Assembly: GCF_000224145.3 (NCBI RefSeq)
Contig: NW_004190444.2
Span: 332,327-396,326, forward strand
Direction of reading: 5' to 3'
From: Ciona intestinalis
Taxonomy: Eukaryota > Chordata > Ascidiacea > Phlebobranchia > Cionidae
Length of the DNA: 64,000 bases
Part shown: piece by piece, positions 24,801 to 36,800 of the stretch
Layout of the letters: the number at the start of each line of letters is the position of its first letter
Position numbering within the stretch: position 1 is the stretch's first letter
Program-made: the position numbers and the translations under genes
Notes under the pieces: model-generated
Seen by the model: the letters and a program-made list of their open reading frames with translations, nothing else
Databases searched by the model: none
Told to the model about the DNA's origin: nothing

Positions 24801-27800
24801 AATTCCACCTGGAGCGTTTGTTGTAAAAAGCAATTGTGACGTAACAAAGCAACAATGGGCAACGATTGTCTAAATCTCCCACACAATAGACACACTTATG
24901 ACATCACAATGATAGGAATGTACCGGTAGGTTCACCTGATTCTACGATTATAGTAAGGTGGGGTAAAATGGGTCATGTATTTATATAGTACTGTGGGGTA
25001 AGATGAGATACCGTAAGCACCTGAATCCCATATTTTCTTAACGTGTTTTAACAATTAACAAGGCGCTTTTAGAGTTGTAAAGATACAGTTATATAATTCT
25101 GTAAATATTCTTTGTTTAATACTAAATGGAATCAGGAATGAAAACATGGCTCATTTTGCCCCAACCTACTATAATTCGAATTTCTCATCTCTATTATTAC
25201 GTCATAATACCAACTATGAACTTACGGAACTTCATCTCGATTGACCAACCCCGTACGTTCTATTATTCTCATCTCTTCCTCTGTTACGTCACTTAGAACG
25301 TCTGGATATTCCACGATAACTAAGTTCGGTGACGTCACTTCTGATGACGTAGCTTTTTCTGTGACGTCGTCTTGTTCGACTGTGACGCGATCTTCAGTGA
25401 TTGTGACGTGTTCCTCAGGAACAAAGCAGTCGTCCAGTAAGCTATCTTCTTGTAATACGTTAACCGCGGTCACAGCTTTCGAATCAGCGCTTGATTCGAC
25501 GTCAGCGACTTCCTTTGTGACGTTTACATTCGATTGAACAGGATCGCGATCTGACGCGAAACCTGATACGTCACGGGGGGACTCCCCCACAGCTGTGGCT
25601 TCGCGAATACCCTCTGTGACGACACAATGGGCGAGATTGGGAGCGAAATCGCGTTCTGCATCTGTGATGTCATTAACGCTGTCTATTGTTACGTCATTAC
25701 CGTGTTCGATGATCGCCTGCGTGTCTGTGAGGTCATCAATGTGTTCAAAGGGTTCTGTGATGTCATTATTCGATTCCTCTGTGACGTCACTTTCTTCCAG
25801 AACATTGTTTTCTGTGACGTCATCAACCATTGCTTCTATGACGACACTAACTTCATGTTGTAGAACGTTCGGGTTTGAGTCTTCTTCCGATAACGATTCC
25901 CCGTCGTTTGTGACGTCATAGGAATATCGCGTCGTCACTTCTTCGTTTTCGTCGATCGACGATGTGACGTCACTAGCGCTCGATGTTTCTACGTCATCGT
26001 AAAATTGTTCCACAATTTCATTGTCAAGTACTTCTACATCCCTTGTGACTTCATGCTCTCGTGACGTCATACCTGTGACGTCATGATCTTCTGACGTCAC
26101 CTCTTTGATATAAACAACGGGCTGCGCTACTTCCATGGTTGGTGAATCTGGAAAATAAAATAATAATTGTCGTTGTTTGTTACGTCACAATTACGCGAAT
26201 CGGGGTCATTCCAGTTCTTATTGTCGCTTGGGAACAATACGCCAAAGTATTGATCGCATACGCGATTTCTGCAGCGATTTTCGTTAAACCTTTAAACTCA
26301 ATTATGACGTCACATTCACATATTCACGAAACTTCTATTGGTAACTTCCTGTTAATTGTGACGTCATAATTCTATATAAACGGCTCGATTCATCAAAATC
26401 GTGATCAAAGGTTCCTAACTTACATTCCCTGACCTCTATTAGAGTTTTGCTTATTGCGTAACAATACAACTAACTACACATAGCATTATGACGTAACAGT
26501 AGCTGCACACCACGCATCTGCGACCGCGATTTGCGCGAACTTAGCGTTCCAATCAAACTCAAGATTAATCCCCCCCAAACCACCTGCGGTTTCGAAATTA
26601 CTTCCTTTCTAATCGAACAGCGCGACTCTTTTGTTTCCATTTACTTCGTAATGACCTCTGTGACGTCATAATATCGCTGTGAAGTCATAATAGCAGGTAA
26701 TGGGGTCATTATACTTAGGTAAAGTGAAACTAAACGGTTCTGTTACGTCATAATCACTCCGATTGTTTCCAAACAAAGCTTCATTGAAAAAGTTCCATCA
26801 AGACAATGGGACACGCGTTTCGTGTGTTACGTCATAGTGGCGGTTGTCCAGTCTAACTTCCGAAAAAAACAATGAGTAGTTGTGACGTAACACTTACCAC
26901 GTGGTTTCCGTTTTTTCCTCGGTTTAGGTACAGGTGGTACGTCATCAATATCCTCTGTGACGTCACTGTTATCTTCTATGTCGTTATCAAATATGACGTC
27001 GGTTTTCGGGTCTGTGACGTCATTGTACGCTACGTAATCGCTTGTGACGTCATGGTTTTGATAAGTAGCCGTTATATCATCTTCCAAATTGGTAACGTCA
27101 TCACCCGATGACGTCACAGACTCTGATGTTGTCATAGATACAGTTCTGTCATGGTAGAACTCGGGGGTTTCCAATGTTTGCGTCTCTTGAGCGCCGCTAG
27201 TGGGTTCGTCATGCTCCGGTGGTTCTGCGGTTAAAAATATTTTGAACCAAAAAATATTTTCAAGTGACGTAGCACAACAAACGGAACAGCACAAATATAT
27301 TTGCCGCATATTCATACGTTGGGTTAATGGGTAAACTATATGTATACTACACGTACTGTGCCCGCCATGTTTGCCTACACCTGTATACCAACCACTGTTA
27401 CCACATGTTTAACTATTAACCCAACATTCCAATACACCGCTGGTGCAACAAATCATTTCAATTAAGTTTAAACATGGCTTACTAAATATAGGCAATGGTT
27501 TATCGAATATTTATTACGTGCCAATTTATAGCATACACAATACTTAACTTACGTGTCCATTTATACTAACTTACTTCTGTACCCATTATACCACACACAC
27601 TTCAACTTACGTGACCATTTATAGCATACACAATACTTAACTTACGTGTCCATTTATACTAACTTACTTTCGTACCCATTATAGCACACACACTTCAACT
27701 TACGTGCCCGTTCATCCATCTGCAGCTTTTGTAAAGCAAGGTCGATCTTGTATTGTAGTTGATACCTTGGCGCGAGCTCCGCGAGAAGTTTCTGTGATTA

Positions 27801-30800
27801 AACAATTGCTATTATGACGTCATCAATAGAAACAATGCACCTCGCGATGTAAACGTCGCTAAACAATCATTGGACACTTTAACTCGAGTTTCCAACTTTT
27901 TCCTTTTTTAATCGAACGAATCGTTAATTGAATCGCGCGTGTGGCTCGATATATCGTTTGTTACGTCACACTTGCCACATTGTGACGTCTCTGGGGCATT
28001 ATGATCACACAAAGACCATTATCTTGCCCCGTATGCTGTAGCTCCTTCGGGAATTCCCCGAATATATTGTCAACATGTTCTAGAACACTTACCGACTTTT
28101 CCATTATTCCCCTCTATGACGTCACAAACCCCTAACCTACGAAACAATCGAAGCGAAAACTCGAAACCAAAGTATCTGTAAATATTAGTTGTGCAACAGA
28201 ATGTTCAAAGTCATCATGACGTAACAAACACGTTGTTTGTTATCCTTACGTCATAAACACATTATTACATATTTCCAATTCGCTGACTAATCAAACATGA
28301 CTTGCTAATTTACAGGAATAATAAAAAATCTCAAATGTTTGTTAAGTTGAACTTGTTTGTTCGCAAACAAAGGTTGTTTATTACGTAATAATCCTAACTA
28401 TGTTCAACCATTGTTACGTGTAAGTTCCCATTGTTAACGATTGATGACCCGACAATAGTTGATAACAGGCGTTAACTTTGGGTTTATTACGTAATAAAAG
28501 ATAACAAAAGCTAAAATGAGGTAATAATTAACTAAATACCTCCATAATTTAAACCTTAACCACGTTGTATCTCGTAAACTTTGTTAGAACTTTCGTTTTG
28601 CCGCTAAATGTAGTTTCTATGCCACTAATTCTTTGTCAATTAACTATTACTTAACAAACAAGTATTTTCTAGAATCTGTGACGTCATAATGACGTAACAA
28701 AGGAGCAATTTCTAGAATTTATTATTCTTTAATTTATCGATCCGTCTGGAATTCGCTGCCTGCGATAAACGAACGTCTGTTACTGCTTTGTGACGTCACA
28801 CTGCCTGCATAATGTCTCCTCGGCGCGATGATTTTAAACTTTCTTCGCTTGTGACGTAATAAACAAAACACGCGTACCTTCTCTGTCATCGCCTGTGTCG
28901 TAACAATCGCGAAACAATTTCAACAAAACTGAAATTCCTTTCGTTTCGCGTCGAAACTCAGCTACAACCCAATAAATAATTGATGGGATGATTTTCGAAA
29001 TTTATCCCAGAGCCTAGTACACGCTTAACATAACTGTAGGCTAAACTTTGAGTTGTTGTTTCTAGAAACCCTCTAGCTTTTAATACACCACGATTTTGGC
29101 AAAAGTACAACCCACAAGTTCTGTTTAATATATTGTGGTTTTGGCGGCCACGCTCTTTTTAACAATTTTGTTTTTACCCATAGCATTTTTAACGACTGTC
29201 GTTTTGCTGCTAATTTTCTTCGTTGTTTTTAATAAATTTGATCTCTACCGCATTTAAAAAGAATAAATAATTAACTTGACTTGTCTCATCTTTATTCTAA
29301 CAAACGTGCTTCTTATTTATGATTATGTTTGAAATTCTAAAACACCAACAATCTTTTTAGAATTCTTTCCTTTATGACGTAACCCCCACCTTTGTTTCTT
29401 ACTATGACGTATAAACTTGAATTCGATTGAACCTAACACATTGTGACGCGCTTGTTTGTAATAATTATCACTTATGACATCACATAGGTGGAACAATAAA
29501 CCATAACACGTGACCGAGGGCATGCATCGCTGTAGGGGTTCTTATCGTCTGTGACGTCACAACATACCTCTGCAATCTAACTTATGACGCAACAGTGAAC
29601 ATTATCAAAGCTACTATAACCCCCCCACCCACTGCGTTCCGGAAGTTACGACTTTAACTTTAAAGTTTCGTCTATTACGTCATTTCCTGCACTTTCAACG
29701 CCCCAATAAACGACAAAACCCCACACCCCATTTTACCCCTCAGTTACCCCATTCTATTCTATATGTGTCCTTGTCGAGTACATTTAACCCATTACCCATA
29801 GTTCATAACTATTCAGGTTTCTACCCCCCCCCCAGCAACGTCATATAAATACGTCACTTTACACGTCACAATACACCTTGTTCCATCATAATCTACCAAC
29901 ACTGTTGCAACTAAAGTGAAAATCATATCAATGATAAAACTTTTAAACAAACTACGTCATAATACAAATATGACGTACTAACACGTAACAATGCACTTCA
30001 TACTTTGGCCTTCAATAGCAAACAACAATAAAAGTTTAACAAAAAAATCAGTAAAAAATAAAAATAAATTTAACGTTTAAAAACTAGTATACACATACGT
30101 TTAGTTTAAAAATAGGAGTAGGCCATAGTTAGGTTTGAACATTACCCAAACAAAGTTTTTTTAATAACTACTAAATCAAAACCTATAAAAGTTCCAAATC
30201 TTCTAATTATGTAAAAAATAAATCTTTTTAATATTTTAAACTTTACTTCTTATACCAAACCAAGTAAACCGACCACGCCTTATACACAATGGAACTTCAA
30301 GTCGTAAATATTTATTTTAAAAATTCAATTCTAACATATTTCAACCTCGCTAAAATATATCCAACCCCCACACGTTATCCACAATACATTGAACGATGCG
30401 CAGCTTAGCGGTTTGTGTTTTGCTTGGCTAACCTTCCATACGCACTGTGTTTGCCAACCTTCATATTTATTCTACCCCCTCACACACGGTGACCGGCATA
30501 ATCGGCAGCAATATTCAAACCGCCGTCAATCAATCATTATTTGATGGAATTTCGCTCAAAACTCGATTTATATTCTGTGGGGTAAGATGGATATTGTTGG
30601 AAACGTGTCCTATCTTACCCCACTTTATTCTGAAACTTTGCTAAAAAATTCGCGACCTATTGTTTATCTATTGTTACGCAACAAACAAACAATCAGTTCT
30701 CTATTGTTGACGTCATATTGACACTATTATGACGTGGAGAAATTGAATTTTAACTAACTATGTCGTAACAATTCGAAGGTGACGCCCTAAACGCGCGACA

Positions 30801-33800
30801 ATAATTACTTTTATGACGTCACAATATCATTTCTAAACTTTCCGGTTGAACTTCTGCACTGTTACGTCATAATCGAATCTATTGTTAAATGACAATCAAT
30901 GCTATATTACTACGTCACAACGGTTCTTAGACGTGATCAAATCGAGAATCATTCCTGCTTTCGTCACAATCGCTATTATGACGTGAGAATTGTTTTATTC
31001 CCACGTGATTATTGATAATTATTACAAAACAATCCCTCTTATCAGAAAACAATCGCTAACAATTAAAAACAACAAAACAACGATTGTGACGAAATAATCG
31101 AATTCCAAACGTTCTGAAACGTCCTATGTGACGTCACAATAGCTCTAATTCGATCAGCACGCGACCACGTGGTCTACATATTCTAGAATGCTTATAATAA
31201 CACCGCATTGTGACGACACCAGTTGAAAGATTCTTACGTATTAAACGCCATTGTTATCCAACAATGCCAATTATTCGAGAAATATTTTGTTTTCATTGTG
31301 ACGTCACGATGCGTAGAAACCGCGAATTGTTCCTTGATCAATCGCGGTTTTCATCGAGAATCATTCCATATTTGGAAAGTAATTGTCGCGTGATTGTTAC
31401 GTCATAATTAAATATTGTTGTCGCATTGTTTACAAACAAAGCGACTTGTCCGTTGGGTTTATGACGTCACACATCGACAATAAGAAATCCGTCCTAGAAT
31501 TTGTCGAATTGTTCTCGAAATTTTGCTTTATTACGTCACAAATGCTGCAAAATCGCGATTTCGCTGTTGTTGGGTCACTAGCGTTCATGGTTTGTGACGT
31601 CACACCTGTAGCGTCTGCAGCGCTCGTGCGTGTAGATGTTGTTTTCCCCAAATATGGAAACCAGACATGGATGTGAACATCGCGGTTTATAAACCCGGGG
31701 GTTGACGTAATAAACCAACCCATTGTGGATTAACAGTTACATTTGTTGTTTATTAGGGCGGGGTAAGATGGTTCATGTATTTATTCTATTTTCTCGTACC
31801 ATTTGGTAGTACACAAAAATATTTAAAGAAATTTATAAAAACGCATCCTCATGACTCTAGAAGAGCGTTGTTAAAACTAACCCATTGTCGCCTAATAAAC
31901 GATTATATTTGTTACATTATACCCGTCTTTGTTTTCAAAAGCGGTGCCGACGAAATAACCGAAAAAACGTGATTTGTTTTTCAAAAAAGTTTTTACTGTT
32001 TTTATTCTGTAGTGTTTCTACGTTGTAAATTTGTAACAAACACAAAAACAAGCATAAACTTTAATATAAATAACATAAACAAACTAACTTACCAAATCCA
32101 GATTTTCAAAATTTCGTTTCAACAAAATTTCCTAACCGTAAACTCTTATCTCTGATTGGTCAAAACATAACACGTGGTTAGACAATGACGTCACAACGTG
32201 GTCAAAGTGTCGATTTTACGTCATAAACAGCAGTTATTGTGGTCCCTGCGAGATCGCGTTTAACGCGATTTGTTTCCTTGGTAGTCGTGTGCATTCATGC
32301 GATACCTTGGGCTTAATGGGCACTTGTTACGTCACAGTGCCCCCTATGACATCACTGAACCTTGACGGATCACAAATCTTCTTTCTTTACGTCATAATCA
32401 TTCTATTGTTAAAGTATAAAGACGGTTTTCGTCAAATAGAAAGATAAAGGTATAAGAAAACATATATAATGACGTTATAAAGAAACAATCACGTGTGTGT
32501 CTGAAAACCGCTTGTTTATGACGTCATATCGATCAATTCTGAGCATCGATTTTAGTCAAAAACGCGATTTTTTTTTCGTTCCGGTTAAATTAACTTCGTT
32601 ATCATGTAATACGTCATCCGTCTCGCTCTGTGACATCACTATAGGCTGTGTCCATCAACAAAGCTACTTATTTTGAAATAATACACGTTCTATATCGTCA
32701 TACAGGAAATGAATTTCATAGTGTTCACAAAACTTCAATTTTGGGCGATTTATTCGATGTTTTAAACCTGGAATTACAATATATAATTCAGCGCTTGTAG
32801 AAGACTGAGTAGACTTGGTGAAACATCTGCTATATTATATTGAGTCTATACTTGATAATTGTAACCTTGATGTTCATAATTAAGATTTTTGTATAACATA
32901 CACCAAAACTGTTGGCATTATCAGTGCTTGTAAAATACTGAGTAGACTTGGTGATAATTGTAACCTTGATATTCATATTTAAGATTTTTAAACATATACA
33001 AAAACTGCGGTATAATGGCTAACAAGGTTTATACTTGATAACCCTGTATCTTACATCTAAACACCTGCACTGTGCTGGAACCTTTGCAGTTCATTAAAAT
33101 CAATGTAAAACAGCCGTAAGCAAAACCCGCCTTGATGTAAATCAATACACTGCAAACAAGCCGAACAATGTTTAACTTTCTCCACAGTTAAACATCATCA
33201 AGTTAACGCTTGTTTCGCAAAAAGATTGTTAATGAACTACATACACCAAGTCAAGGGTTAATGGATACGAAACACGTGGAATTATGTGTTAGTTTTATAT
33301 TTAAATGTAAAAGCTGGTATCGTATAATTTGTTGTTGTCAGGTATGGTATAAGATTGATTGAACTTTTCTGGCAAATTATTTTCGTAGAACCGACATTTC
33401 GATATCCGCAGATCGTTTACATATAAAGGGTATAAGAGAAAAGCAATGCTTGCTTATTCTGGTGAAGACAACCTGTATAGAGCTACATAAGACTTATAAA
33501 CCACGACCTACAGTACTGTGGGGGGGTAATATGGGACACATTTACCATTTAATATCCAAGTATTCTGATCGTGTTTTAAGCAATTAACAACGATCTATGA
33601 AAGTCGTGAAGATACGGTTTTATAATTTTTTAAATGTTCTCCGTTTACTACCAAATGAGACAAGAAAATAGAATAATAATGTGTTTTATCCTCCCCACCC
33701 TACTATATACTTCTACCAGGCCGTGTAGTAATTTATTGGTTTCGCGCAAGCAAAGGTAACCACTGCTGAGGTATGCCCTCTTAATGATAAGGTGTTCAAA

Positions 33801-36800
33801 TATTTAACACACAAACGTTGTGTCTTCCAGTTTATTTCTTTCCCCTGTAGGTTTAAATAACATAAACTTTGTTTTCGTATTTGAAAAGGTAAAGCTGTGT
33901 TGCGAATTTAAGGTTTGAATTTGTAAACAACGGCTGCCGTGGGACATCGATTAAAGTGGTCGCCGCCAGACCAGAGGATATGCGTTCGAGGCCCTTCGCT
34001 GCTACCATTATGGCCATATGTGTATTTGAGCAATACGTTTAACGGAAATTGCTCCAACCAAGTGTTCACTAATGGGTTGTCCAAATTGTCAGCCATACAA
34101 AAAAACAATCACCCATAAAGTTACATAGGTGGTAACTCAAAAGCGAACAAAAGGTGTATGAAACAGAACAAAACCCATTTTATAACAAAACAGAAAACAT
34201 AACGACTGTCGTTAATAAATAAGTTGCATTTAATTATTCATACAAACTCACTGTCGCCCTCTTGCGGGTGGCCAAATCTCCATTATCGATCACTGAAGGT
34301 TTAATTAATTCTTTGTTTCGGGAAAATACCTCAAGTTCTTGTAAATCTAAAACGAATATTTTTAAAAATTAAAAAACGTAAATCATGGTGTTAAAAAATC
34401 AGTTAAAATATAAATTAGGTTAAATTTTGTTTATTTCGCCGAAAATACTGATATTTCCTTGCCGAAACAACTTGTGACACGCGCGTAACAATTACCTATT
34501 GTTGTCAATTCTAGAAATTTTAGATTCCAGATTTTCATAATAGGGATTATGATTTCACTAAAATCGTATTATTGTAGATTTTTGATGTTGTATAATATTG
34601 TTTCTTGGTCGTTTGTAAGCTTAATATTCGGACGTATGGTTTACGATTTAATAATATTTAGTTTTTACTTAGGCGCAGCAAAACTGGGTAGTAGTGAAGA
34701 ATCCTCCCTTACGTTGCAGATTAGACAATATGTTCTTGGTTAGTGGGGGGAGGATTCTTTACCAGCACTCAAAACTCGAATTGCATTAATAATAACATTG
34801 CAAAGTTTGCGTTTTTATTGTAGGTTGAATATACATTACAATGTCAACTTAATTCTTGTTTTTCTGTACAAGGAGCAAATTGTAGATTTTTTTACATTTT
34901 GTTGTAAATAATGAAACACAAAAAAGGAATTTATATAAAAACCGCCCCCCAGCAAAAGGAAGGGGAAGAATATGTGGAGGATGCGAAAGATTGCCGGAAA
35001 GATGACTCGAAAATATCCGAAGTTTGGTTGCCCAACTCTAACACTGCATTTAGATTGCTGATGTCAGCAAATTTGTGTTCGGCGCTCATGAACAATGTAA
35101 CAGATTGTGATGAGACGTACAATTACTGGGAACCACTGCATCACTTGTTGTATGGGGAGGGCTTTCAAACGTGGGAGTATTCGCCTGTATATGCGATTCG
35201 CTCATGGGCGTATATTTGTTTACACTCTATGCTGACATGGGCACACCTTGGGTTTCTGAACGAAAACAAACTTTTAGTGTTTTATTTTATCCGGATGATA
35301 TTCGGCTTGGTATGTACTTTATGTGAGATACAGTTTTATAAAGGAGTTTCGTTGAGGTTTGGGAATAATGTTGCTCGTATACTACTAGCATTGATGGTGC
35401 TGGGAACTGGTATGTTTATATCTTCCACTGCATTCCTACCAAGTACCTTCTGCATGTTTGGAACCTTTCTATTCATGGGGTTGTGGCTGCAAGAGAAACT
35501 GAACCTCGCTATATTAACTGTAGCAGCAAGTGCAATCATAGGTTGGCCATTCTCTGTTGCCCTTGGTATTCCACTGGCTGTTGACATCCTTATAAGGCGG
35601 CGAAAGTATTGGTTTTTCACCAAATGGTGCTTGGTTGCCATAGCTACAATGTTGCTTCCAAGTTTTTTGATTGACAGTTTTTTTTACGGCAAACCAGTCA
35701 TTGCATCATTGAATATTTTGACTTACAACGTATTCACTGAACATGGGCCAGATATTTATGGCACAGAACCTTTATCGTATTATGTAATCAATGGATTCCT
35801 TAATTTCAACGTTGCCTTTCTCCTCGCATTGTCAACAATCGTCATTGTTCCAATCTGTGAGGTCATAATTGTGTTGAAACACGCAGGTTACCGACCACCC
35901 ATGTTGTTAATATCTTTCTCAATCGCACCCATGTACATATGGATCCTAATATTCTTCACACGACCTCACAAAGAAGAGAGGTTTCTTTTCCCAATCTACC
36001 CCTTAATATGTTTATCATCAGCTGTCACAATCGCAACATTGCAAAAACTTTATGGATTTTTTAAATTCCATCGTTACTTGAGTGTTCAGTGGATCGCGGC
36101 GTTGGTTTTGACCATATATGGAGTCATATCGTTGTCCAGGTCTTTTGCTTTGTTCAATGCTTATCATGGGTCAATGGAACTATATCCAAAACTCCACCAT
36201 ATTGCGGATAAAGCTGATACAAGTGAAACGACAGTCCGTGTGTGCATGGGAAAAGAATGGCATCGATTCCCGTCAAGTTTTTTACTTCCCAACAATTTCA
36301 CACTTGAGTTGATCCGGTCTGAGTTCAAAGGTCAACTTCCGGCCAAGTTCGAGGCCCCAGGATTGGAGGGCACTCGAGCAGAACCTCGACATTTCAATGA
36401 CGAAAACCTTGAGGAAAAATCCCGCTACGTTGACGTTGAAACTTGCCATTTCCTGATTGATTTCAACCATGGTGAGGAATCAACGCATGAACCAATCTAC
36501 AGCCAACAGCAGGATAATTGGAAGATTTTAAAAGAAGTTGATTTTCTCATTAGCAAGAAATCGACATCATCTTTGCACCGGGCGTTTTTCGTCCCGTTTT
36601 ATTTTTATGAACGAAACGATTTCGGAAAATACCAGCTTTTGCAATCAAGAACTAATTTGTTGAAACGTAAACCTGATTCTAATACGTAGTGATCGTTGTG
36701 TAGGTATTTTGTTAATGAAGCAGTGAATATTACAGCGGTGTCGCCAAATACAACTCAACTTATAATCATCTATGAAAAGTGGTGCAACCAATATTTGTTT

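Noticed and set aside
25241..25921. Plus-strand open frames rich in VTS
   Set aside because: Mirror of minus-strand exon 9: the palindromic octamer yields open frames on both strands.
31383..31723. Overlapping 97-codon frames on both strands
   Set aside because: Driven by TGACGTCA-type palindromes; no splice sites and no domain.
34931..36470. Antisense frames inside ALG9
   Set aside because: Shadows of the ALG9 coding sequence.
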